Below, piece after piece: positions 17,782 to 26,247 of a DNA stretch of 64,000 bases. The notes below the pieces were generated by a model. That model saw only the letters and a list, made by a program, of their open reading frames with translations. It searched no databases and was not told the DNA's origin. The position numbers were made by a program, and so were the translations under genes. Origin of the DNA: Neorhodopirellula pilleata (GTDB lineage Bacteria > Planctomycetota > Planctomycetia > Pirellulales > Pirellulaceae). Numbering within the stretch: the first letter of the stretch is position 1; every line of letters begins with the position of its first letter. The DNA is taken from the NCBI RefSeq assembly GCF_007859915.1, contig NZ_SJPM01000001.1:609502-673501 (forward strand), in the 5' to 3' direction.

Positions 17782-18963
17782 TCAGTTTCCGAACTTGCGG
17801 TTTTGGGTGCGGTATTCACCCGGGGTAAGACTGGTTTCTCGTTTGAAAACAGCGCTCAGGCTTTCTTTGTGACTATAGCCTGCCTTGGGCGCGATTTGCT
17901 CGAGTGTCATGTCGGTTTCGCGGAGCAGTTGCTTGACTCGCTCAATTTGTGTCAACGTGATCTGCTCATGTGGCGTTCGCCCCAGCACCTTATGAAATCG
18001 CCTTTCCAGCTGTCGTCTTGATAGTGATGAGTACTGAGCCACGTCACCGACGTTAACTCCGTCACAGGCATGTTGACGAATGTAGCGGCACACGTTCGCC
18101 AATTCGACGTCCTCGACAGCAACCACGTTGGTGGACAATCGCTCTGAAACTGATTTGGGGGCGATGTACTCAACGCTCGCCTCGGGTAGGTAACCCGAGT
18201 GCATCTCGTGCAAAACTTCTGCTGCCCGATACCCAACTCGCTCGGCATCGGGTTTCACACTCGATAGCGGTGGATCGCACAACAAACAAATGGCATCATC
18301 GTCATCAACACCAATCACCCCGATATCATCGGGTACCGCGATATTCGCCGTGCGACACGCATTGAGCACTTGCTGGCCACGAATGTCGTTGCAAACAAAT
18401 AAGCCCGTCGGCCGTTCAAGTTTAGAAAGCCATTTCGACACCGACTCGATATCCATCATTCCAGCGTACTCCAAGCTCGTCAGTGTATCACCGGGTTTGC
18501 CTTTGGACTCATAGTGCGTAAACGGGCATGATGCGAGCGTGACCAGTTCACGAAAGAATTGCAGTCGGGCTTCAGAGTACGCTGCCGAGCGAAATCCACA
18601 AAAAGCAAAACGACGAAACCCGCGATTCCAAAGGTGCTTGAAAGCAAGTTCAGCTACCAATCGATTGTCCGTCTCGACTTGGGGAACTCCCGCGAACACT
18701 CGATTGCACCGAACGTCAACTATCGGCACTCTCAACTTGCGAAGTGGTTCGATAGTGTGCGAATCGACGCGGGCAATCACGCCGTCGATCCGCGAACTCG
18801 TCATCCAATCTGGTATCGCAGAGTCCAACATCATCTCTTGATGCAGTAGCGACCAATTGACCTGAGTACGTGCGAAGTACGCGACTCCGCGAAGCAATTC
18901 GCGTCCGTAGGCTCGCGATGCCTCAACGAGCAGAGCGATCTGGGGACGAGATTTAGGATTCAC
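17782..18963 (-). CDS. XylR-type sugar-responsive AraC-family regulator
   Basis: A 393-residue transcription factor with two parts. Residues ~1-270 are a periplasmic-binding-protein-like sensor related to LacI regulators (RPQIALLVEASRAYGRELLRGVAYFAR, GLFVCNDIRGQQVL, DIGVIGVDDDDAIC). The C-terminal ~100 residues are a double helix-turn-helix AraC domain (YSSLSRRQLERRFHKVLGRTPHEQI, LEQIAPKAGYSHKESLSAVFKR). It starts at a GTG. The architecture is that of E. coli XylR. The ligand is likely a monosaccharide; given the fucose-related relics around it, fucose or a related sugar is a guess. Confidence 0.92.
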   Translation of the reverse strand: MNPKSRPQIALLVEASRAYGRELLRGVAYFARTQVNWSLLHQEMMLDSAIPDWMTSSRIDGVIARVDSHTIEPLRKLRVPIVDVRCNRVFAGVPQVETDNRLVAELAFKHLWNRGFRRFAFCGFRSAAYSEARLQFFRELVTLASCPFTHYESKGKPGDTLTSLEYAGMMDIESVSKWLSKLERPTGLFVCNDIRGQQVLNACRTANIAVPDDIGVIGVDDDDAICLLCDPPLSSVKPDAERVGYRAAEVLHEMHSGYLPEASVEYIAPKSVSERLSTNVVAVEDVELANVCRYIRQHACDGVNVGDVAQYSSLSRRQLERRFHKVLGRTPHEQITLTQIERVKQLLRETDMTLEQIAPKAGYSHKESLSAVFKRETSLTPGEYRTQNRKFGN

Positions 18964-19339
18964 GAGTAACGCCTAGAATTCCTCATGACGCAAAATATTA
19001 TTGCGATGTCGCAAATCGCTATCGCTTTCATGATGGCGAGAGATATTTTTTGTCTTTATCGATTTTGGGTGTGGCGTATTCTATTCCCTATCGTGGTTCT
19101 TGTGAAGCCTCGCACCAAGGTTACCGGAATCGCCCATGACCCTTGTTGATTCAACCAGGCAACCAAGTTCAACCAGGCATCGTGATCGCAGTCTTTGGGT
19201 TTCTGGTCCACTTCGCCCCACGAAAAAGTGTAGCCTCCCCAGCGTGAGCATCGCCCGATAGAGCAAATAAAACCCGAGGTTCCAGGTGAACCTCCGTTTT
19301 AATATCTTTCCAGTTCTGAATTTTCCATCAAGCTCAAAC
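18964..19339. other. Intergenic stretch with weak minus-strand coding traces
   Basis: No intact gene. Two adjoining minus-strand frames (about 19080-19290) give protein-like strings (GFYLLYRAMLTLGR and GGYTFSWGEVDQKPKDCDHD) that could be one frameshifted relic, but no family was recognised. The proximal part is AT-rich (GCAAAATATTATTGCG at about 18991) and may hold the regulator's promoter or operator. Confidence 0.4.
19276..19294. terminator. Possible terminator hairpin
   Basis: GAGGTTC and GAACCTC pair perfectly around a five-base loop. On the plus strand CGTTTTAAT follows; on the minus strand GGGTTTTATTTG follows. The stem is short, so this is weak. Confidence 0.35.
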
Positions 19340-19759
19340 ATGAATATGCATCAATCGTCGCCTACCGTTTGGAAAGGTGAACTTCCTAAGATTGGCATTC
19401 GCCCGACCATTGACGGACGCCTGGGCGGTGTACGTGAATCGCTCGAACATCAAACGATGAACTTGGCGCGGCGTGTTGGCATGCGAGTCGAAGACATCGA
19501 CATGACTGAGTTTGTGGGGCGAATGAACAAAGGCCAATTCGATCAAGCGGAGTACGAAAAGGCGCTCGCCTGGGCCAAGGAAAACTGCCCCGAAGGGAAA
19601 GACTACAACAGTGACAGCACCAAGCGTTCTCGCGAGCAAATAGACAGCGAATGGTCCGACAGCGTGAAGATGTCCTTGATCGCTCGCGACTTGATGGTCG
19701 GAAAGCCTGAAGGCAATCCGATTCATGCCGATGCGTTTGATCTTCTTCACACCTTTTAA
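19340..19759 (+). pseudogene. fucI: fucI fragment: N-terminal part with internal deletion
   Basis: The frame reads LPKIGIRPTIDGRLGGVRES and LEHQTMNLA, the very start of L-fucose isomerase. It then jumps to RVGMRVEDIDMTEFVGRMNKGQFDQAEYEKALAWAKENCPEG, which in the intact ~590-residue enzyme lies about 200 residues further on. It ends after DLMVGKPEGNP with a short unrelated tail. The join is in frame, as expected for a deletion. No enzyme could be made: the catalytic Glu/Asp region and the C-terminal third are missing, the latter lying upstream at 15646. Confidence 0.85.
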
Positions 19760-19775
19760 ATTAGTGAAACCATCG

Positions 19776-20335
19776 ATGAATCATTCAAAGACTTGCATTT
19801 GGTTGTGGATGCTGGCAACCGTTGCATCCGGCCAGGAGATTCAACCGTCGGCGGAGCCGAGGATTGAGCCGACTTGGGAATCGATGGCCGAATATTATCA
19901 GGTTCCCCAATGGTTTGTGGATGGAAAACTTGGCGTCTGGTTTCACTGGGGGATTTCATCCGCGATTGATGAGAATCGTCCCAACGACGGCTCGCATTAC
20001 GGTCGCCGGATGTATGGGCCAAACGACGGCGAGACTGGAAGGCAACTCAAGATGACCGAGACGTTGAAAACCATCAGCCATTCTCCCAAGAAGACATTCG
20101 TTTCACAACGAAAAACGGCAAGCTCTACGTCTTTGTGTTGACCAAGCCGACCAAGGATATCATCATCAAGACACTCGCGACCGGCGGACTGCTCGATCAA
20201 GAGATTGCCAACGTCTCACTGATGGGCAGTGATGAAGAAATCAAGTGGAACCGAAACGCATCAGGTCTAACTATCCAGTTGCCAAACACCCCGCAGGAAA
20301 CGTTGGTGAGCGGTTTCCGGATTATATGCAACTGA
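19776..20335 (+). pseudogene. GH29 alpha-L-fucosidase with its catalytic centre deleted
   Basis: The 5' part has a signal peptide (MNHSKTCIWLWMLATVASGQ) and EPTWESMAEYYQVPQWFVDGKLGVWFHWGISS, the N-terminal substrate-binding region of family 29 fucosidases. Near 20064 it switches frame and jumps to ENHQPFSQEDIRFTTKNGKLYVFVL, followed by TGGLLDQEIANVSLMGSDEEIKW, the C-terminal beta-sandwich. The ~300 residues with the nucleophile Asp are missing. With the fucI fragments it shows that a fucose-release and fucose-isomerase pathway once stood here. Confidence 0.82.
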
Positions 20336-20402
20336 ATTGTGGTTTTCGTAGCGAAACTCGCAGACCACCAATGAACTCGCAGCTCAAAATGAATAACAAA
20401 CG

Positions 20403-22442
20403 ATGAACCGAAACCTACTATCGCTACTTAGTTTGCTCCTTGTTGCCTCGGCACTGCAGGCTGCCGACAAACCCAACATCATCTTCGTCATGCCCGACGA
20501 CGCGGGCTATGGCGACTATGCCTGTCTCGGCAATCTATTCAACGCAGGGATGAAATGCGGCAAAAACACACCCTATCAAGGCGGCACCCGTTCGCCCGCC
20601 TTCCTCCGCTGGCCTGCGGGCGGTTTCCTGGCGAATGCTCAGTGCGATGCACTCACGTCGATCATCGACATTGATCCAGCGCTGACCGAGATCGTCGGGG
20701 CGTCACTTTCACCCAAAGCGAAGCAGCAGGTCAACGGATTCAGCTTGATGCCGCTGCTGAACAATCCGCAAGCCGCATGGCCGCAACGAACGCTCACACA
20801 CCAATGGTGGGACGATGTGCAACCGATGATGGTGAACGAAGACACCATGGGGTTCAATCACTTCACCTTTCGAGAACGTTACGAAGAGCAATTTGGTCAG
20901 GCGGAAACCACAAAGGCTCTGCAAAGCGGGGAGGAAACACGAGCGCAAAATCCCAAAAAGGAGTCGGAAGCCAGCCCCGCGATCGACCGCGAAAAGTTAC
21001 TCGAGAGACGCAAAGAACGAGTTGCGAGGAGAGCACAAGAAAAGATTTCAGAGAAGGTTTCCGACAAGCCCCCTGCGGCATCCGCAATGAAAGCCGAAAC
21101 CGAGGCCCAGCCCAAAGTCGCTTCTGCCGCAGTTGTCGACGGAAAGCCCGAACGGCCCAACATCGTTGTCTTTCTCGCCGACGACATGGGATGGGGCGAT
21201 TCAGGAACCTACGGACATGAACTGATCCAGACGCCGAATTTGGACAAGCTGGCCTCCCGTGGTGTCAAGCTGACGCAGTGCTATTCCGCCTGCGCCGTCT
21301 GCTCGCCTTCACGATCGGCGATCCTGACCGGCCGCCATCCCTATCGCAATGGCGTCTGGCGGCACCTCTCCGGCAATGGCGAGGAACATTTACGCGTTAG
21401 CGAAATCACTTACCCCAAGCTACTCAAGTCGATCGGCTATGAGACCTGCCACGTTGGCAAGTGGCATCTCAATTCTCTGCCCCAGTTCAATACGACCGAG
21501 TTTCCGCAGCCGAGCGATCATGGTTATGACCACTGGATGGCGACTCACAACAATGCGAATCCGAGTCACAAGGACGCGGACAACTTCGTTCTCAACGGAA
21601 CTCCCCTGGGTGAACAAAAAGGATACTCGGCGCAGGTGGTAGCTACGGAAGCGACCCGTTGGCTAACTGAGATTCGCGACAAGTCCAAACCGTTTGCTTT
21701 GTCAGTCTGGGTTCACGAACCTCATTCGCCGATCGCCACGGACCCGAGGTTCGAGGGTCTCTATGTCGACCACGATAACAGCACCTACATGGGCAACATC
21801 AGCCAACTTGATGACGCGGTCGGCCAAGTGCTCGACACGCTCGACAGGCAAGATGTCAGCAAGGAAACGCTATTCTTCTTTACCTCGGACAATGGTCCCG
21901 TTGCCAGAAATGGAGGCTCGACCGGCGGTTTGCGCGGCGGTAAACGCAGCGACCATGAAGGCGGTATTCGCGTACCCGGCATCGTCGTCTGGCCGGGACA
22001 CATTCAGCCCGGTTCAACCAGTTCCATCCCGGTCGTTGGCACTGACTTCTTTACAACCGTGCTCAACATTACTGGCATTCCCCTTCCCGCCGACCGAACG
22101 ATTGACGGCGTGAACATGCTTCCCGCGTTGGCTGGCGAACCCGTCGAACGCCCCATTCCGTTGTTCTGGCGAACGCATGTATCGCGACCTGAAGATCGTG
22201 TCGCGATGCGGATCGGTGACTGGAAAATCGTGGGGGATTCCACCCTCACCCAGTTTCAGCTCTACGAGATTGAAAAAGACTGGAAGGAAACGACCGACCT
22301 TGCCAAGGCGATGCCGGAAAAGACGGCACAGATGAGGAAGCAATTGATGGAAGTTTGGCAGGCTATCGAAAAAGAAGGTCCCGACCATTGGTGGAATACG
22401 CCAAGCGGCAATCCGACCGCTGAATCCCAGATCAACTATTGA
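20403..22442 (+). CDS. Chimeric sulfatase: collapsed sulfatase head fused to an intact sulfatase
   Basis: A 679-residue open frame. Residues 1-21 are a signal peptide. Residues 22-~160 are the two ends of one sulfatase joined: DKPNIIFVMPDDAGYGDYACLGN runs straight into TPYQGGTRSPAFLRWPAGG and a C-terminal region, with the CxPSR box deleted. A charged Lys/Glu/Arg linker (~165-245) follows, then a complete second sulfatase beginning RPNIVVFLADDMGWGDSGTYG. Its nucleophile is C300 in CSPSRSAILTGRHP, with HVGKWHL, VHEPHSPI and FTSDNGPV further on. The second domain could be active and exported by the first signal peptide. Alternatively the whole is a deletion scar kept open by chance. Confidence 0.85.
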   Translation: MNRNLLSLLSLLLVASALQAADKPNIIFVMPDDAGYGDYACLGNLFNAGMKCGKNTPYQGGTRSPAFLRWPAGGFLANAQCDALTSIIDIDPALTEIVGASLSPKAKQQVNGFSLMPLLNNPQAAWPQRTLTHQWWDDVQPMMVNEDTMGFNHFTFRERYEEQFGQAETTKALQSGEETRAQNPKKESEASPAIDREKLLERRKERVARRAQEKISEKVSDKPPAASAMKAETEAQPKVASAAVVDGKPERPNIVVFLADDMGWGDSGTYGHELIQTPNLDKLASRGVKLTQCYSACAVCSPSRSAILTGRHPYRNGVWRHLSGNGEEHLRVSEITYPKLLKSIGYETCHVGKWHLNSLPQFNTTEFPQPSDHGYDHWMATHNNANPSHKDADNFVLNGTPLGEQKGYSAQVVATEATRWLTEIRDKSKPFALSVWVHEPHSPIATDPRFEGLYVDHDNSTYMGNISQLDDAVGQVLDTLDRQDVSKETLFFFTSDNGPVARNGGSTGGLRGGKRSDHEGGIRVPGIVVWPGHIQPGSTSSIPVVGTDFFTTVLNITGIPLPADRTIDGVNMLPALAGEPVERPIPLFWRTHVSRPEDRVAMRIGDWKIVGDSTLTQFQLYEIEKDWKETTDLAKAMPEKTAQMRKQLMEVWQAIEKEGPDHWWNTPSGNPTAESQINY

Positions 22443-22465
22443 TAAACCGCAGGAGATAAAATGTC

Positions 22466-23258
22466 ATGATCAATCAGTTCACCGAACCGATGACTGCAGT
22501 TCTGCTGGCGTTGTTATGCCTCGCCTGGACTCACGTCGCCTACCCAGATGAAAACTCAACGAGGGAAAAAGGCCAGAGCATCTACACGCCTACCCGATTA
22601 ACGACCTACAAAGAAGTCGGCGATATCGAACTGAAGTTGCACATTCTCGAGCCTGAAGGGCATCAAGCCAACGATCGTGCGCCAGTGATCGTGCTGTTCT
22701 TCGGCGGTGGCTGGTCCGGTGGGCAGCCCGAGAGACTTTATGGGCATTGATCCAGATAAGATTATCGCGGGCGGTGCCTCGGCAGGCGGGCATGTCGCGG
22801 CGGCAGTCGGAACGAACGTCTCCTTCGACGAAGAGACCGATGATCTGAAAGTCAGCTCACGACCGAGTGCCTTGGTTCTGTTCAATCCAGTGTTCGACAA
22901 TGGCCCCGGCGAATACGGTCACGAACGCGTTTCCGATTACTGGGAACAGATCTCGCCCACGCATAACATTGATGACCAGACACCGCCGACCATCGCGTTG
23001 TTCGGCGATCAGGACAAGCATGTGCCGGTGGCAACCGCCAAGGAATACAATGAACGGATGGAAGCGAAAGAGGGGGGACGCTGCGATCTGTTTATCTACG
23101 AAGGTCAGGGCCATGGATTCTTCAACCATCGCGAAGATGGAGGCTCAAAGGCGAACAAGAATTTCGACGAGACCATGAACCAATCCATCAATTTCCAACG
23201 TTCGCTCGGTTATGTCAAACCAACGAACTCGAAGCCCGGAAGCAGTAACCAACGATGA
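22466..23258 (+). pseudogene. Alpha/beta-hydrolase esterase gene broken by deletion and frame change
   Basis: The 5' part (from ATG 22466) has a signal peptide and IELKLHILEPEG, then VIVLFFGGGWSGGQP, the oxyanion-hole region of lipase/esterase-like hydrolases. About 22730 the frame changes. The 3' part reads RDFMGIDPDKIIAGGASAGGHVA (nucleophile serine), then FGDQDKHVP and GQGHGFFN, giving the catalytic Asp and His regions. The stretch between the oxyanion loop and the nucleophile elbow, about 50 residues, is missing. The stop overlaps the next sulfatase start (ATGA), so the gene still fits the operon and the lesion looks recent. Confidence 0.8.
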
Positions 23259-24691
23259 ACACAAGACTTTTTTTTCTGCTAAGTTTGCTCCTCGTAGCAA
23301 CTCGTTTGCAAGCCGCTGACAAACCCAACATCCTGTTTATCTTTTCAGATGACCAGTGCTTTGAAACGATCGGGGCTCACGGATTGACGGACATCGACAC
23401 GCCGAACTTGGATCGGCTGGCCAGAGAGGGAGCGAGCTTTAGCCATGCCTACAACATGGGGTCGTGGAGCGGAGCGGTGTGTATGTCGAGTCGCGCTTGT
23501 CTAAATACGGGCCGCTTTTTGTGGAACGCCCAAGAGGCAACTCGTGAATGTTCACAGGGTAAACGGAAATCCTGGTCACAATTGCTCTCCAGTCAGGGAT
23601 ACGAAACCTACATGAGCGGAAAGTGGCATGTGGGCGGGATGAGTGCGCCGAAAGTGTTTGACCGCACGGGAACGATTCGCGCCGGGATGCCGAATCAGAA
23701 GCCGGCAGGATACAACCGTCCCAAGGACCAAGCCGACTACGAAACCGGCTGGAAGCCATGGGACAAGGCACAAGGCGGATTTTGGGAAGGTGGAAAACAC
23801 TGGAGCGAAGTGCTGGCCGATGAGAGCGTCACTTATGTCGAGGAGACAGCTGATAGCGAAAAACCGTTCTTCATGTATGTCGGTTTCAATGCACCGCACG
23901 ATCCGCGACAGGCTCCGAAAGAATTCATCGACATGTATCCGCTGAGCCGGATCAAAGTGCCGGAAAACTTTATCCCACAGTATCCCGACCAGGGCGACAA
24001 GGGTGTGCCAATCATTCGTGATGAAAAGCTGATACCGTTCCCGCGGACGGAGTACGCTGTGAAAGTCAACCGGCAAGAATATTACGCTAGCATCACGCAC
24101 ATGGACTCACAGATCGGGCGGATTCTCGATGCACTAGAGAAGAGTGGAAAGGCCGACAACACTTGGATCATCTTCAGTTCCGATCACGGGCTTTCAGTAG
24201 GCCATCATGGACTGGTTGGAAAGCAAAACATGTATGAACCAGCGATGCGAGTGCCGTTCATCGTTTGGGGTCCAGGCGTGAAGCCTGGTATCAAGATTGA
24301 TGCGCCCATCTACATTCAAGATGCAATGGCGACTGCGTTGGAAATCAGCGGCCAGGCCGTGCCGGATACTATCGACTACAAAAGCGTGCTTCCATTGCTC
24401 GATGGACGAGCCAAACAAAGCTACGACAACATCTATGGCGCTTACATCAACTCGCAGCGCATGATCCTGAGCGGCGACTGGAAACTGATCGCCTACCCCC
24501 TATTGAAAAAAGTAAAGCTCTTCCACGTAGAGAATGACCCACTCGAGATGAACGACCTCGCGGGGAATCCGGAACACGCCGGAAAGCTGAATCAGCTCAC
24601 CACAATGCTAGAAAAGCTCATGGATGAGATGAATGACCCCATGACAACGCTCGCCAAAGCGGATTATCCACGATCAAAAGAAAAGCAATGA
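23255..24691 (+). CDS. Secreted sulfatase with a CxSSR active-site variant
   Basis: A 478-residue S1-family sulfatase with a signal peptide (MNTRLFFLLSLLLVATRLQA). Metal-binding [19 protein letters not shown] opens the domain. The expected nucleophile is C76 in AVCMSSRACLNTG, where serine replaces the usual proline or alanine of the CxPSR/CxASR maturation signal. Other blocks are present: YMSGKWHVGG, GFNAPHDPRQ, FSSDHGLSVGHHGL. Whether CMSSR is converted to formylglycine depends on the host maturase. The gene is joined by ATGA overlaps to the genes on both sides. Confidence 0.92.
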   Translation: MNTRLFFLLSLLLVATRLQAADKPNILFIFSDDQCFETIGAHGLTDIDTPNLDRLAREGASFSHAYNMGSWSGAVCMSSRACLNTGRFLWNAQEATRECSQGKRKSWSQLLSSQGYETYMSGKWHVGGMSAPKVFDRTGTIRAGMPNQKPAGYNRPKDQADYETGWKPWDKAQGGFWEGGKHWSEVLADESVTYVEETADSEKPFFMYVGFNAPHDPRQAPKEFIDMYPLSRIKVPENFIPQYPDQGDKGVPIIRDEKLIPFPRTEYAVKVNRQEYYASITHMDSQIGRILDALEKSGKADNTWIIFSSDHGLSVGHHGLVGKQNMYEPAMRVPFIVWGPGVKPGIKIDAPIYIQDAMATALEISGQAVPDTIDYKSVLPLLDGRAKQSYDNIYGAYINSQRMILSGDWKLIAYPLLKKVKLFHVENDPLEMNDLAGNPEHAGKLNQLTTMLEKLMDEMNDPMTTLAKADYPRSKEKQ

Positions 24692-25935
24692 AGAACGTCA
24701 AAGCAGGTCTTTTGATCATGTCCATGCTGGTAGCGCTGCCCGTCTTCGCCGAGAGTCCTAGCAAAGCAAATTTGAAACCTGGGCAAAAGATTTTCGTCAC
24801 CGGTAAGGTGATGGATACGGACGACAATTGGCTCAATGATGTGAATGTCTCGATGAGGCCGATTGGCGGTCAGACCAGTACGGATCCCAATGGTGATTTC
24901 GCCGTCGCATTTTTGTGGAGTGAGAAACTCAAACCAAACAAACGCGGAATCATCGCCGCATTAACATTCGAGAAAGAAGGTCATCTTGTTAAGACGATCC
25001 GAATCACATCGATTGACTTTTTCTTCAATTCAAAACCACTCGTGGTCAAGCTTGAGCCAAAGCCCATCGAGAAAAACATCGTGGGTTTTACCACGCCAAT
25101 GAACACGTTCAACGCAGTTGGGAAAGAGTCGAGCGGTGATGCCGAATTTCATGTCTATATTCCCGCGTCTGTAGATAAGGTGAGGGCTGCGTTCTATCTA
25201 ACTCGTCATGGAATCGGAAATATCACACACCCCATCTTGCAGAAATTCGCACAAGAACAGAAGGTCGCTCTCGTCAGCATGTATGGAGATCCAGTGCAAC
25301 GAGGCCTCACGGACGTGAGCCTCACGGATATGCATGTGAAAAAACTCGCGGAGCTCTCGGGACACACTGAACTGGTGGATGCTCCGATACTCACATTTGG
25401 GCATTCCAATGGCACCGGGTTTGCCGCCTGCTGGCCCTCCCAGCGACCAGAGCAATGCATTGGATGGATTTCCTTTCACCCGGGGTTCACCGAGTATCTG
25501 AAATTCCCGAATACCGAAAATATTCCTTCCATGGTGATGTTAGGAACGGAGGATAAGTATTTTCTCAGATCCCGTCAGGACCAGACCGTTCAAGAGATGC
25601 GTCAAACGCGTAACGCCGCCATGAGCACGATGATGGAGGCTGGTGTCGGGCATGGTCCGGTCGATGCAGAAATCGTTTGGAAGTTCGTCGTCGAGTTTTG
25701 CAAAGCAGCCATCCGTGTGCGTCTTGGGGAAAGTAGTGAGCTCAAGCCGATCATGATTGAAGACGGGTGGCTAGGGGCCAACTACGATGTCGAAGCTGGC
25801 GGTCGGCAACACTTAAAGATCGCTCCCTACTCCGAATTTCAAGGCGACAAATCAACTGCGAACTGGCTGATGGACGAACAGTTCGCCAAAGCTTGGCAGC
25901 AGTATGCGCGGACGGATCACGTTGAGGGAAAATGA
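24688..25935 (+). CDS. Exported alpha/beta-hydrolase-like protein with N-terminal Ig-like regulatory domain
   Basis: A 415-residue protein. After a signal peptide (LLIMSMLVALPVFAES), residues ~33-125 resemble a carboxypeptidase-regulatory-like beta-sandwich (VTGKVMDTDDNWLNDVNVSM, TDPNGDFAVAF). The middle carries ILTFGHSNGTGFAACW, a G-x-S-x-G nucleophile elbow, then VMLGTEDKYF and AGVGHGPVDAE for a possible catalytic Asp and His. The C-terminus has no recognised domain. It overlaps the upstream sulfatase by four bases. Function is likely ester hydrolysis of carbohydrate, by context only. Confidence 0.75.
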   Translation: MKNVKAGLLIMSMLVALPVFAESPSKANLKPGQKIFVTGKVMDTDDNWLNDVNVSMRPIGGQTSTDPNGDFAVAFLWSEKLKPNKRGIIAALTFEKEGHLVKTIRITSIDFFFNSKPLVVKLEPKPIEKNIVGFTTPMNTFNAVGKESSGDAEFHVYIPASVDKVRAAFYLTRHGIGNITHPILQKFAQEQKVALVSMYGDPVQRGLTDVSLTDMHVKKLAELSGHTELVDAPILTFGHSNGTGFAACWPSQRPEQCIGWISFHPGFTEYLKFPNTENIPSMVMLGTEDKYFLRSRQDQTVQEMRQTRNAAMSTMMEAGVGHGPVDAEIVWKFVVEFCKAAIRVRLGESSELKPIMIEDGWLGANYDVEAGGRQHLKIAPYSEFQGDKSTANWLMDEQFAKAWQQYARTDHVEGK

Positions 25936-26072
25936 AAGTCGACAACACGGTCCCTATCTACGCCAGCGACAACAGCTACGCCAGCGACAAAAGCTACGTC
26001 GGTGACGTCCACGGACGCACATCGAAAACAGGACACTTCTCGCTAATCGCCACCGTCTCGAGCATACCGATT

Positions 26073-26139
26073 CGTTTAACGGCAAGCCGCAGGCGATCTG
26101 TTCTGCGGGGCGTCGTCGCCTACGGCTTGCCGTTAAACG
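26073..26139. repeat. 24 bp inverted repeat in the intergenic gap 25936-26247
   Basis: CGTTTAACGGCAAGCCGCAG... (26073-26096) pairs with its reverse complement at 26116-26139 with one mismatch around a 19-base loop. Just upstream (25959-26005) are near-direct repeats of AGCTACGCCAGCGACAA. The gap has no gene. The hairpin lacks a following T tract on either strand; it looks like a dispersed palindromic element rather than a terminator. Confidence 0.85.
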
Positions 26140-26247
26140 ATTTCATGCAAGTCGATGCCGAAGACGGGCTTAACTCAAAAGGGGTGGCGATCAGCGAGAA
26201 TTGTCGAAAACAGTCTGTTTTTTTACTTCAACTGAAAGACCACTCGC

